From Rhizoclosmatium globosum (lineage: Eukaryota; Chytridiomycota; Chytridiomycetes; Chytridiales; Chytriomycetaceae), in assembly GCA_002104985.1 (NCBI GenBank), contig MCGO01000003.1:62001-126000 (forward strand): a stretch of 64,000 nucleotides of DNA, written 5' to 3'. Below are positions 1 through 11,264 of the stretch, piece after piece. Under the pieces are notes generated by a model that saw nothing but the letters and a program-made list of their open reading frames with translations, had not been told where the DNA came from and searched no databases. The position numbers were made by a program, and so were the translations under genes. Positions within the stretch are counted from its first letter, which is position 1. Every line of letters begins with the position of its first letter.

Positions 1-2
1 GC

Positions 3-206
3 TCAATCTCAGAGTCAAGTATTGCCAACGCAGTGAGCGCCTTCTTCGTCAACATGCCTTACGATGACGGAAAGCTTTCCACACTCACTCTTCTGAATGA
101 TATGGAAAGGTGGAAGATGGGGGCTTCCGGTTTAGCTGGGAAAGAGTCTGAGGAGGTGTATGAATGGATTAAGAGTGAGATTTGGAGTGGAATAGAAACT
201 ATATAA
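3..206 (+). CDS. 3' end of an unrecognised gene (partial)
   Basis: One frame is open from the left edge to a TAA at 204-206 and gives 67 residues, starting SISESSIANAVSAFF and ending EEVYEWIKSEIWSGIETI. The charged, Trp-containing tail reads like protein. The 5' end lies outside the window and no family is recognised. Only the C-terminus is visible, so no function is proposed. Confidence 0.55.
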   Translation, partial: SISESSIANAVSAFFVNMPYDDGKLSTLTLLNDMERWKMGASGLAGKESEEVYEWIKSEIWSGIETI

Positions 207-449
207 AGTAAGAAATGACTTTATGATACATTTCCAACCCCAAAAGACAAAGAAACAAGCAAATAATACGACCTTGTGTTCACAGGGTGTCTGTGAATAA
301 CAAATGATTAGAACTTTACCTCACCAAAAGACTTGGTTGCCCTCCAGGAATATAGGGTCACTCTCCAATTGGTCCAAGCCAAGTCGCCCAAAGCTTCTCT
401 CCATAGGTTGAATTCAGAAACACAAAAAGAGAGATTCCATTTCCGTTCA

Positions 450-860
450 CGAATGTGAAGTCCTCCAATAGAAATGAAGAGTCCTCCCAACGTGACAGAA
501 TGTATGTGTACGAAGTCCTCCAAATAGAGTCCATCCAATTTATAGAAGTCCTCCAAAAACAGAGTCCATCCAGGGAAAGAAGTCCTCCAAAAAGATCATT
601 CAAGGGAATCCAACGAAATCCAATGAAATCCCAAGGCAAAGAAAACGATTCCATTCCAAGAGAAAAGGAGTCCTCCACAACGAGCCCATCCATTAACGAA
701 GGAAGTCCACATAGCCCGACCCGACAATCCACAAACATAAACGTCAGTCCTAAGTCCACCCATTTCTTTCCAAGAGATCCTTCCGAATCAAGATTCTAAT
801 AAGCCCTCCATCATCCGCCAATCCAGAAAAAAGGGAAGAGTCCTCCATAAAAACCCCAAA
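450..860. repeat. Degenerate short-word repeat (AGTCCTCC / AGTCCATCC)
   Basis: Inside the 207-1004 gap, the word AGTCCTCC recurs about seven times (near 457, 480, 509, 546, 579, 668 and 839). It is interleaved with AGTCCATCC or CCCATCC (near 526, 562 and 683), at spacings of roughly 20-90 bases. The small open frames on both strands here are made of the repeat itself (for example repeated WRTS on the minus strand) and are not called as genes. The rest of the gap (207-450 and 860-1004) shows no other feature. Confidence 0.5.
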
Positions 861-1004
861 CGATATCCAGAAAAAAAAGTAATCCAAGGAGAGAGCGCCA
901 CGAGAACTTTGCAAAAGAGCCAAAAGGAAGTTGACCTATATCCCAAACGAGTGGCAACCTCAAAACAACCAAACAAAACTTACCACCAAAATAACTTCAA
1001 TACA

Positions 1005-2532
1005 TTAATTTCTGTCACCCCCAGCGCCATCGTAATTAAGCGCAGCAGGAGCTCCGCCGGCATCACTTCTACCGCCCGCATCACTTCCCGCATTCCCAAC
1101 ACTAGCACTCGCACCACCACTTCTAGGTCCAAATCCATCCCCAACAGTACCCCCAGAAACAGGTGGCGCACCTCCACCCCCACTTCCGCCTCTGTAATAA
1201 GAGTCCCCACCTCTATCGTCATAACGAGGGTACCCCCTTAACCAAAATCAGAAAAAAAAATTTTGTGGTGGTAAAAGAGAACACTTGCCTTGGTCCGTCA
1301 TCGTATCCACGGTCACCGCCTCCGCCACGGTAGTCGTGGGGAGGTGGGCGGCGGTCGTCGTAGTAGTCGCTGCCGCCGCGACGGTCGTCGTAACGGTCGT
1401 AGCCGCCACCGCGAGGTGGGTATGGGGCACGGTCGTATCCACGGTCGTAGCCGCCACGGTCTGGGGAGCGGCGGTAGTCGTCGTAGCGGCGGGGTGGTGG
1501 GCCTCCGCGGTAGTATGGGTCTCTTCTGTCGTATCTGAGGTATTGGAGTATGAAAAGATGTTAGTGAGTGGATGGGCGAGTGTATGAGTGCGTTGGAGAC
1601 AATTGGTAGGAAGTAGAGGAGATGCAGAGGAAGATTTAGTTTGATGGGTGTATGTAGGTTGACTGGATTCCGAAACATTGATGGGATAGGGGACACAACA
1701 TACCCTCTGTCGTATCCACCACGGTCATATCCACGGTCGTATCCAGGTGGACCTCCTGGTCTCTGGCCTTCTCCACTAAGATACAGATTAGTGAATGTAC
1801 AGTACAATAGGGCTGAAATGAAGTCGTATCGCTCAATACTGATCCCGAATCTTCAAATATTTACACATCTAATTCGTATAACACGTAATTACTTCAAGTT
1901 CCAGTCCATACACAAGTTTCCGATTTGATGACTGCGCAAGGGAGAGACCAAACCAAGCGACTCACCGACAGAAACGAGCCAAGTGCCCAGGCTGACCACA
2001 CTTGAAGCACTTTCCAGAACGAACATCGAGACCTTGTTCTCTGTTTTCTGGGCATTCTCTATTTAAAAGGTAGCAGGAGTTAACCTGGGAGTTAACAAGT
2101 GACAATGCCTTAGGCAAGAAAGCAAGCAGTACCTAGCCCAGTGACCAGTGTTGTTACAAATGAAACAAGTTGAAGTGCTCGCATTAGCCGAGCGTCTGCT
2201 CCACTCGACCGAGATGCGTTCGCCTTCAAAGGGGAAGTTGTTGAGGGCAGCAATCGCATCTTCCGCATCGCGCTGGTCCTCGTACTCAACAAAGGCAAAG
2301 CCGCCCTGCTTCAAATCAAGAGAGACGACACGGCCGTACTAGATGCGTTTAACCGGTTAATTAAATAAGTTATGTAATCCACAACAAACACCTTTCCAAA
2401 CAAGTCCTCCAGATCGCGCTTGTCTGCGTTGCGTGGAAGCCGACCCACGTACAACTTTGCATTTGGGTTTCCGGATGTTGGGCCTGGCACGTCCGAGTGC
2501 GAGTGCGGTGGAAGTGGTGCTGCGTCCGCCAT
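1005..2532 (-). CDS. SR-type RNA-binding protein: RRM, two CCHC zinc knuckles, RG/YD-rich tail
   Basis: Predicted 329 residues from six exons: complement(1005..1236, 1289..1534, 1704..1775, 1966..2058, 2133..2338, 2392..2532). Order: a short N-terminus; an RRM with RNP2-like KLYVGRLP (residues 26-33) and RNP1-like [12 protein letters not shown]; two CCHC zinc knuckles, [14 protein letters not shown] and [14 protein letters not shown] (C-x2-C-x4-H-x4-C); then a long tail of [12 protein letters not shown] repeats and Gly-rich sequence. This architecture matches plant RSZ and animal SRSF7-like splicing factors, which bind pre-mRNA in the nucleus. The tail has RG and DR repeats more than classic RS dipeptides. 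All introns are 52-190 nt. The fifth has a GC donor in the consensus AG|GCAAGT context. The gene is divergent from the nucleotidyltransferase gene, with 65 bp between start codons. Confidence 0.88.
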
Positions 2533-2597
2533 TTTGTCGATGATTTTAAAGAGAACTTAAAAAAGAAGAGAGAAGAAAAAAGTACATCAGAAAACAA
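2533..2597. promoter_or_regulatory. Very short divergent promoter between two RNA-metabolism genes
   Basis: Only 65 bases separate the ATG of the minus-strand RRM gene from the ATG of the plus-strand nucleotidyltransferase gene. The segment is A-rich and has no recognisable TATA box, so it probably serves as a bidirectional promoter plus both 5' leaders. Confidence 0.45.
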
Positions 2598-5500
2598 ATG
2601 AAACCAACAACGACAAGGACAAAGCGGAGAACTGAATTAACCGGCACTAAACACATTGTCCGGTCTCTTGCTGTCCACGCTGTCTTTGCCTCTGTCTCGG
2701 TGCTCCAGCTTCAAACTCAGCTGACTGTCCCCTGGCTGGCTTCCGTCCTCAATGCCCTTGCTGTGAAATCTACCTCAAAGGACGAAACGGAGAAAGAGAA
2801 CGCAGCAGAAAACGCGTGCGAACTGTCACCAGAGGATGCTCTCGTAGTCACTCTGCTCACACACACTCCTGCTTTCAACGTCCTGGCCACCTCAAACTCA
2901 CTTGCTACTTTCACAAAACTTGTCTCAAAGAACAGTCTCTTTCATTTGCTTAGGAACCCAGAATGGCACTACCAAATCAAATTCAGAGGTGGTTTCTCAG
3001 TTCTATCGAACACATTATTGACCCCTTCCCACCTTCAGGCCGAATGCATGCAGAAGTAGACGGCTCTCCTTTTAATGGTGCACTATGCTTCGTCAGAATT
3101 GACGCCGACGACTGCTTACACCTTGAAACTGTCGTTGAAACCGCGTCTCCCTCAGAACCAACAGAACTAATTGAGCCAACTGAACCAACTGAATCAACAG
3201 ACGCCTCAGATGCAAATGAAAATAATGAATTCGGTTTGCTTGAAAACAATGCAGATATGGACTCTATTCCACTTTCAGTTCCAACAACACCATCTCAAAA
3301 GTCGAAGCCAGTCAAACCCAAATCTGCAAAGCCCTGTAGGAATACAAAACAGTTCGGATTTTGCAAAAATGAAGCAAAGGGATGTCCATTCAATCATAAT
3401 CCTACTTCAATACCTGCGTCCCCTTCACAACAGTCCCGCTCAGACTCGACTGCCTCTTCCACAAGTAAGATTAATTTATAGTTATATTCTATGAGATAGG
3501 ACTTGATGGACAGACGCGTTTCAATCACGGAACAACTACTGCCCTTGAGAATATCTTTGCCACATCTTTATTGAAGCCAAAAGCCCTTGAATCTAACTCT
3601 TTAAACAATAGCCTCCAGTCTACCGCTCTCCACGAAGCCAGATCCACCACCTCAAACACCGAAAAAGAAACCACTTACGGCGCTCTCCATCAAGCCAAAC
3701 ACCATCAACTTTTTGACTCTCAAATCTGAAGTGATCTCACTAACAATAACCCACCTCCTCCAACTTCTGCCTCGCAAGAAAATGAACCCTCTTGCGCAAT
3801 TAGCCCGGTACATTCGAGAAACTTACTACACAACCCACTTTGCCAACTCAACCCCGCCACCCCCCTACAACCTGGGCACCCATCCGACCGATCCCGAATA
3901 CGACCTCTCAGAAACAACTCCTACAACCACCGACGACGCAGACGAAGATCTTCCAAAACGTCTCTGGCCCCAACATTTCCACTCCTGGAACCTCATCCGC
4001 GGCCTGACAGCAAAACAAACATTCCGCCGCCTCCTCCACGAACAATATGCCCCAATCCTCCATGAAGACGCGTACCTCCTCATCGACGTGGTTGAAGACA
4101 ACAGTGTCCGAGAATACCCATGGACGGTCGTCATCACGCCCATCACAGACGAAGACGCCGTCGCTGCATGCACACGCGTATCTTCCCGCGCCGTACCGAT
4201 CCTCATTGCTCTAAAAACCCTCATGGACGCTGCTGTCACATCAACACCAACCACCACAGAACCGGACGACGCAACCGCGGAAGGGTTCTGTCCTGGATCC
4301 ATGCTCGACGACCTTAACGTGAACATTGTGTTGGTTGAGATGGAGAGCCGGTTGGAAGGGAGTTGGGCGGAGGTGTGGAAGCCGTTGCGGTCTTTGGTTG
4401 GGGATGAGAAGCAGAAAGCTTTGAAGCGGCGTACAGTTCTTAAAGATTCTTTGGTGAATGAGGGGACTGGGGAGAGGGGTGGTGATGTGGAAGATGGAGA
4501 TGGTGAAAAGGAGGAAGCTGAGAGTGAGGAGGATGTCGGGGATGAGAAGAAGGTTGAGTCTTTGTTTGATGAGAATGTGTTTGCGGGGTTTGCGGAGCAT
4601 GTTGAGTCTTTGTTGACGGTTCGTGTTGGGGTTGAGCAAATTTGAGGCTTCAGAGCACTTACATATTCTTAATTACAGAAGATAAGCCCACCAAAGACTA
4701 TTCAGCTACACCGCATCAAATTTCTTGGCAATTTACAATCGATTATTACACGTGCTTTTGGTCAGGGTTATACTGCTCACCTTTTTGGATCGTCAGTCAC
4801 TACTCTTGCATCGCAAACTTCCGACGCAGATGTAACCATCTTACTGGATGATCCAACAGAAAATCCAGCAACACATCCGATATCAAATATGTATCTTCTC
4901 GCCTCTGTTCTTCGCCACCATGGAATGCAAAAAGTGTTTCCTGTCGCGACAGCAAAAGTTCCAATCGTTAAGTTTTACGATCCAGTGTATAATTTACACG
5001 CAGATGTAAATGTTGGAAACGCGTTGGGAATTGAAAACTCACGTATGATTCGAGAATACATGCAAGTGGATGAACGTGTGCGAGATCTCATTTTATTGAT
5101 CAAGTACTGGGCTGCTCGACGAGATTTGAATGATTCTGCGGAAGGAGGGACTTTTTCATCATACGCTCTCACTCTGATGCTCATTTCATACCTTCAACTC
5201 ATGAATGTACTACCCTCCCTTCAAGCCCTCTACCCTGACGTTGAACCCCGATCTTATATTATTGCACGTACAAACACCCCGCTTCTCAAATCAACAAAAT
5301 CCAAAATAGACGCAAAAACAACCGCTGCATCTCTCTTCACCGAATACAAAACCCGTCTCTCAAATACAACCCCAACAACCCCACGTCCCAAAACCCCACC
5401 CCCAGACACCTCTCTCGACGCCCTATTCCTCTCCGGAAAATCGATTGTCTCCCTCACCGCCCAACAAATCCCCACCCCCCTCTCCCCAGGCCTGGTCCTC

Positions 5501-5995
5501 TGGGACGTCTCCTTCCTCCCCTCCACATCCCTCCCCCCAACATTCACACGCCGCACATTCCCCACTCCTTACCCACGCGCAGAATACTACACATCCCTAA
5601 CCCACCTCCTCCACGGCTTCTTCCACCACTACGCCCACACCCACAAATTCAACAGCACATGCGTCATCTCCGTGCGCTGCGGGGGAACGATCCCGCTCTC
5701 CCGCGCGCCAGGGCTTTCCGTGCGGAAGGGGACGAAGAGGGAGGGACGGCAGGTTGTTGTTGTTGAGGACCCGTTTCAGTTGGATCGGAATACGGCGGGG
5801 ATGGTGAAGGAGGTTGGGGCTGTTGTTGGTGAGTTTCGGAGGGCGGCGAAAGCGTTTGAGGAAGGAATTGGTGGTGGGGGTGGTGGAGTAGGGTTTGCGG
5901 GGGCGTTTGAGAAGGTTTTTAGACAGTATAATGGGGATGAGGAGGAGGAAGATGGTGGAAAGGGGAAGGGGAAGGGGAAAACTGGTGTGGTATGA
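2598..5995 (+). CDS. Cid1/TUTase-like terminal nucleotidyltransferase with an N-terminal CCCH zinc finger
   Basis: Predicted 1,046 residues, join(2598..2988, 3039..3464, 3612..4618, 4679..5995). The third exon may contain a further in-frame 48-nt intron near 3731-3778, and the 4618 donor is the least certain site. A CCCH finger (C-x8-C-x6-C-x3-H, near KPCRNTKQFGFC) lies in the second exon. The catalytic nucleotidyltransferase core has LFGSS (about 643-647), the Asp pair in SDADVTI (657, 659) and a third Asp in NLHADVNVGN (about 717). The central-domain pattern SSYALTLMLISYLQ follows, and the PAP-associated motif EDPFQLDRNTA lies near the C-terminus. Such enzymes add U or A to RNA 3' ends. The finger plausibly selects RNA. 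The 3465-3611 intron has a CTAAC branch site. The sequence after residue 810 is Pro/Thr-rich. Confidence 0.82.
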
Positions 5996-6245
5996 TGACG
6001 GATCTTTTTTATTCCAAACTTGTTAAATAGGATTGTGGTTAACAGCTGCACATGGGGCGTTCCTCCTCTTTTTTTTCCATTTGCGAAACTGAAAAACTGA
6101 AAGCGGCGATATCACGTGGGCACGGGAAAATTTTTGGAAGAAGGGGAGTCTCACGGGCAAGCCCGTTCGAGAAATTCACCCGAAATTGGTTGCGCCTTGC
6201 ACGCAAAAGCCACTAAACCACCAAAGCCTACAACTTGCGCCCAGT

Positions 6246-7640
6246 ATGCCGCTCTCGTTTGGAAACTTGTATACATCGATGCCAGACATTCAGTCACCCG
6301 AAGAGCGGGCCTCCGCTACGGACGGATCGTCATTTTCGGGACTTGAAGCAAAACAAGATCTTCATGCTCTTACCCTCACCACAAGTTCTTTCTTGCCTCA
6401 ACAACAACCAAATGCCAAAGCAGATGAGGCAATGCACAGTACCGTTGCGGCAAGGGACTTCATTGAGCCTTACCAGACATTCCGGCAATTAGGTTTTGGC
6501 CAGCCACTGCAGGAGCACGATCTCCACTCCCGCAACAAATTCCACCCTCCATCAGCCCAACACTCGTTGCTTTGCGGAGCTGTCTTGTCGTCAGATCCGA
6601 ATGGATCATCGTCTCTTTCCCCATTCTTTAGCTCCGGATCATCCTTCTTTACGGTTGAGCCACAACCATACCTTGCCAGAACAGTTCCTTACCACGAATT
6701 AGATCCCCTCCTCCAAATACCGCCACAGGGATACAATCATGCACAAATATCCCCACTACAAACGCTATTCCCTTCCACCGCCATCGCGGCATCATCGGCA
6801 ACAAACGTCCGCAATTTACAGGTTCTTCTTGGCGGTTGCCCCACGAATCACCTTACATCACTCCCTACGCCCACGTCATCCTTCTACAACAGCAACAGCA
6901 GCAGCACCACCACCAACAACAACACATGCTCGCCCTTCTTTGACACAAACCCAGACTCTACTCTCCTAATCTCACCACTCCAAACAATCGCACCGCAGTT
7001 CCACACTCCAACGTCTCCCACCCTTTCACTGCCTGAAGAAGATGTGTCCGCAGTCGCAAAAGAAACAAAGTCCGATGCATTGGCTGCAGGGAAACCAGCC
7101 AGGAGAGTGCCACTACACCGTCCACCGAGACCGTCTCGCGCAGCCAAAGACAAGGCATCGACAAAGATTGAGTGGACAGAGTCTTCCTTCTCTGCCGATG
7201 ATCCCAACACCAACTCCGACAATGAAAACGACGACGACGACGACGATGACGAATTCAACGAGACCTCCTCTTGCGTCAAAAACGTCAAACGGGATCCAAC
7301 CTCTTGTTCAGCCTCGCCCTCCTTTCAAGGTCACTCACGAGGAAACCACGCACGACAAAGAGACTCGTCTGGAGAACAGTCAGAATCAGATGCACAGCAG
7401 CAACAAAATACCCAACAGTATTCAAAATCAAGCAGCAGATCGTCTCTCTCCAAACACCAAAAAGCAATCCTAAAGCAGGAACTGGACAAACAAGCATACC
7501 CAAGTATGGAACGGATGCGTGAACTGGGAGAAGTGTGTGGAATGAATGCACGGAAAGTTCGGATTTGGTTCCAGAACCAACGGGCAGCAAAGAAGGCAAA
7601 AGGGAAGGGGGTTGGAGAGAAGGGACGGGGGCGGTCTTAG
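6246..7640 (+). CDS. Homeobox gene 1: homeodomain protein with C-terminal homeodomain
   Basis: 464 residues, intronless. The ATG at 6246 (MPLSFGNLYTSMPDIQ) is preferred over an upstream TTG in the same frame. A long Ser/Thr/Gln/Asn-rich N-terminus contains an acidic run of Asp (about residue 330) and a Lys/Arg-poor linker. The homeodomain is at about 394-453: LSKHQKAILKQELDKQAYPS leads into helices 1-2, and helix 3 is KVRIWFQNQRAAKKAKG, so I47, W48, Q50, N51, Q52, R53. The fold is typical (non-TALE) with no 3-residue loop insertion. It is presumably a nuclear transcription factor. It opens the homeobox array. AATAAA lies about 50 bases past the stop. Confidence 0.9.
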   Translation: MPLSFGNLYTSMPDIQSPEERASATDGSSFSGLEAKQDLHALTLTTSSFLPQQQPNAKADEAMHSTVAARDFIEPYQTFRQLGFGQPLQEHDLHSRNKFHPPSAQHSLLCGAVLSSDPNGSSSLSPFFSSGSSFFTVEPQPYLARTVPYHELDPLLQIPPQGYNHAQISPLQTLFPSTAIAASSATNVRNLQVLLGGCPTNHLTSLPTPTSSFYNSNSSSTTTNNNTCSPFFDTNPDSTLLISPLQTIAPQFHTPTSPTLSLPEEDVSAVAKETKSDALAAGKPARRVPLHRPPRPSRAAKDKASTKIEWTESSFSADDPNTNSDNENDDDDDDDEFNETSSCVKNVKRDPTSCSASPSFQGHSRGNHARQRDSSGEQSESDAQQQQNTQQYSKSSSRSSLSKHQKAILKQELDKQAYPSMERMRELGEVCGMNARKVRIWFQNQRAAKKAKGKGVGEKGRGRS

Positions 7641-8043
7641 TAATGGGTAATATTAGTTTGTAATGGGGTGAAATATCTATATCTTGTAAGAAATAAATCG
7701 CAACAGTAAAATCGTTAGTTAATCTATTTCCATTTGGGTGAATAATCAAACTGAAAGGGTGGATATTTTCCGATGAGGTGTACAGGATTCGAAAACCTGT
7801 TTCATCGTCTTTGTAGTAATATTTGTAATAGCGAGAGAAAGGAAAGGAACGAGAGGAAAAGGAGAGTTAGAATGTGTATTTTAACAAACAGTTATAAAAT
7901 GGATTGGAACATTTGCAAGTGAGGGCACTTACTTTTTAAAGGGTCATTGTTTTCTGGTGTCTGTCCAATGGCAGTCAATTTGATTTGAGGGCCATCAAAA
8001 ATTTGATTTCTAAAAGCATCACAAGGCCTTCACTCTCTCTTGA
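7641..8043. other. Intergenic, no gene seen
   Basis: 403 AT-rich bases between homeobox genes 1 and 2. They hold the 3' end of gene 1 (AAATAAA near 7691) and the promoter of gene 2. No further repeat or RNA gene is recognised. Confidence 0.5.
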
Positions 8044-9730
8044 ATGGACGCCCTCCTTGCAGCAGTGTCCGTATCCGAAGGACTTCCCCTGACTGAGACA
8101 GGGTTCGACTGCGCATCAGTGGCGACATTGGCGGCGGCGGCGGCTTCGACGGCGGCCGACGCTGACAAATTGAAGGACTTTGACGGCGGCGACAACGACT
8201 TCGACGACGACTTTGAGGCGTGCGCGGCCTTCGACTCGCCGCAAATGAGTGTCGTTGTTCAACCAGATTCAGAACAACGAGACAGAAAACGAAGATTCAG
8301 AATCCCGGCTGACTCGCTCGCTCACTTGAAACACCTCTTCGAACTTAACCCGAGACCTTCTCAAGATGAACTCATTGCTCTGTCGCTGCAGCTGAGCATT
8401 GACGAGAGGAAGATTAAGATCTGGTGAGTGCTCAAGACAATGTCATGGCTCTCCTATCACTCTCGGAAAATTGATTGCAAAAACGCAAAAACCCGGGAAA
8501 AACCATGATATCACTAAACTCTCTTCCTCTCTCTCTGCACTTGTTTGTTTTGTGATTACGCTAACTCATGGTCTCTCCAGGTTTCAAAATATGCGCACCC
8601 GGAAAGGGCTCAGTAACAGCAGATCTCCACCCCTGAACAATCTTGTTTATCATCAACACTCCTCTGTTTCCCCCTCAATTCCTGCAGCAGCTTCACGTAC
8701 GGCATCAAATCCTTATGCGAAAGCTGAAAACAGTCCTTTGACACTGCCGTCAACTTTGCTTCCCTCGGCAACTAGCTCCGACAGTTCGACCTCCCAGTAT
8801 CCTCCTTCGCATCAATCGGCACCTCCCCCTCCTCAACGTTTCGTTCAAAATCCTGCCTTTTCTCAAGGTGTAAAACATGATCCTCGTCATGGTCAACCCC
8901 ACCAACCAGACTACCCTCCTCCTCAATCGCAAGGAAGATATGATCCAAACTATCAACAAGTTCCAAGTAGTGTTGCGAATAGCTACAGGCATCCATATCC
9001 GCCACACCCACCGCACCAGCCACCTCCGACCCACCAGCCACAACAACACTATCCACCCCAACACTATGACGTTCGGTATCAACAGCAACCATACCAGCAA
9101 CCAGGCCCGCATTCTTATAATGGATCTTATCATCATCAACCTATGCCACACTCTATTCCTCCCCAACAACAACAGCAACAACAACAACACTATGCACCTT
9201 TAAGTTACACTCAGTCGCAACAGCAACCTCAGCACTATGATGCTCCACCATATCACCAACCTCCTCAACATTCTCAGCCACACTACTCCAACGAAACCCA
9301 TAATCATCATCAGCAACAAGGACATCAACCCTTACCCCACCTGCACCACGCAACACATTCAAATGTACCCTCAACCATCCAAACCCACGAAACATCATCC
9401 CCCCGCGCTGCTAAAATCCAAGCCAAAAAGGGTCTCAACTCCCTAAGCCCAGGCGGTGACCGTCGAAGTCCAGACGACGGCAGCACCCCCAGCGAACAAG
9501 GCGCCGTCGACTCCCCCGGCAGTGGCTTCGACTACAAAAAAGCCAAACGATTCATCATGTCGCGCGAGCACTTGAAATGGCTCAAAAAAGTGTTTGAAGA
9601 GACACCGTTCCCGACTGCGGAACAAATGCAGCATATCAGTGAAGTTGTTGGAATGGATCGAAGGCAAGTTCGGGTGTGGTTCCAGAACCGACGGGCTGTG
9701 GAGAAGAGGAAGGGAAATACTGTAGGTTGA
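8044..9730 (+). CDS. Homeobox gene 2: protein with two homeodomains
   Basis: 509 residues, join(8044..8423, 8581..9730). Homeodomain 1 (about 80-139) has RKRRFRIPADSLAHLKHLF and helix 3 KIKIWFQNMRTRKG. Its Trp48 codon is split by a 157-nt intron (TG|GTGAGT ... TCCAG|G). The second exon stays open through about 300 residues of Pro/Gln/His/Tyr-rich low complexity into homeodomain 2 (about 446-505): AKRFIMSREHLKWLKKVF, then QVRVWFQNRRAVEKRKG. Both domains keep W48, F49, Q50 and N51. No stop or obvious second promoter separates them, so one polypeptide with two DNA-binding domains is the simplest reading. The alternative is a fusion caused by a missed intron or a separate transcript starting inside exon 2. 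Confidence 0.83.
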
Positions 9731-9873
9731 TAGGTGTTGTGTTGATTTCGATGAAAGGCAGGGGTGAAAATGGAAACGTGATACTATTCTGCAAAGTTAA
9801 TTAAAAACCCTTGAATCAATCATTATTATAATATCCGCTGTGTGTAAGAGGATGTTCGCTGAGATGGAGAAAC

Positions 9874-11264
9874 ATGACCAAAAAAGGGCAACAACAACCA
9901 CATCAAGTCCAAGAACGGATTGCGCTCTTTGTGCCCAATGTGATAGGCTACATCCGACTTGTCACATGTTTCCTTTCGTGTGTTGCCATGGCCGAGCGAC
10001 CTGTGACTGCGATCGTATTGTACTCAGTGTCCTGTCTTCTTGATGCAGCAGATGGATACGCAGCACGGGCCCTGGATCAAAGTAACGCTTCCCTCTACTT
10101 CTCAGCTCACTTGACGCTATCATCATCCCTCTTCATCCTACTCCTTCGCCATTGAAACTGATCCAAACCATCCTCTCAACCCTTCCCCCTCCCCCTTCTT
10201 CTTCTCCACAAACACAAACAACCAAACCAACATTTTAACCCAATTAAAAATAACAAAAAAAGGCTCCCGCTTCGGCGCCGTGCTAGACATGGTTCTCGAC
10301 CGCCTAACAACGCTCTGCCTCCTCGTCCGCCTCGCCCTCCAACTCCCCGCCCCGTTAGTCCTCGCAATCCAAGTCCTCGCATCTCTCGACCTCGCCTCAC
10401 ACTACTCCCACATGTACGCGTCCCTCGTAACCGGGTCTGAGAGCCACAAGAAGATTGACCCGAACGCGCCATACCTCCTGCGACTCTACTATCAATCTAA
10501 AGTTGTCCTTTTTCTCGTGTGTTTGCTGGATCAGTGGTTTTATATCTGTTTGTATCTGTTGACGTGGAGGGATCCTGGATCTGGTATGTCTTCCATTGAA
10601 ATCGTCTGCACTTGAACTCTCTTGCAATTCTGGAAATGAGCTCTTTATTTCGAATACGGATGATGATTAATTTCGGGGACGCGAAAGGACGGGTTTATTG
10701 GAGGTGTGATGAAATACTGGGTTTGCGAAAACTGGAAATATCCCCATGACGGAAGGAGGCAACTTGGTCATTAACTGTGGACTATCTCCCTAAGATGGTC
10801 CAAAATGTCAAAATTGAACTCATGCTATCAACACTTCATTGAATTCTCGAAATCCAACAACTGACGAACCTTTCAACGAAACACACACAGGCAACCTCCT
10901 CTTCCCCGCATCTCAAACAGTATCAACCTCATGGTTCTCAGTCCTCATGAACGAAGGTGCAGGAATGTTCATCAAACACGCACTCGTTCCTTTCTTTGGA
11001 ACGACGCCTGTCGAAATCGGAATTCTCTTGATTGAAGAAATGGGTGCAATTCGAATGACCATTTGGGTGATTGCAGGGTTTAGTGGCGTCGTGTGTCTGT
11101 TCAAACAGGTGAAAACCCCCCAAGTCTGGATTTCTACCTTTGATAAAACGCGTTGACAGTTTTATTTCACCTAGGTCTTGAACGTGATTCAGATGGTTGG
11201 TGCATACAAAGATTTGGCTGCTTTTGACGTAAAGAGCCGATCAAAGGGGAAGAGACGGGGTTAA
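9874..11264 (+). CDS. PIS1: CDP-diacylglycerol-inositol 3-phosphatidyltransferase (phosphatidylinositol synthase)
   Basis: 278 residues, join(9874..10081, 10263..10583, 10891..11108, 11175..11264). It makes phosphatidylinositol from CDP-diacylglycerol and myo-inositol in the ER membrane. The CDP-alcohol phosphatidyltransferase signature DG-x2-AR-x8-G-x3-D-x3-D is complete across the first intron: DAADGYAARALDQ joins SSRFGAVLDMVLDR. The PIS-specific stretch SHYSHMYASLVTGSESHKK follows. Several hydrophobic segments and a basic C-terminus (SRSKGKRRG) match the family. It is longer than the usual ~215-220 residues because of an insertion encoded at the start of exon 3. It is a lone housekeeping gene inside the homeobox array. 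Confidence 0.92.

Noticed and set aside
358..799. Open frames on both strands in the short-word repeat
   Set aside because: They are built from the repeated words, overlap each other on opposite strands and have no recognisable domain.
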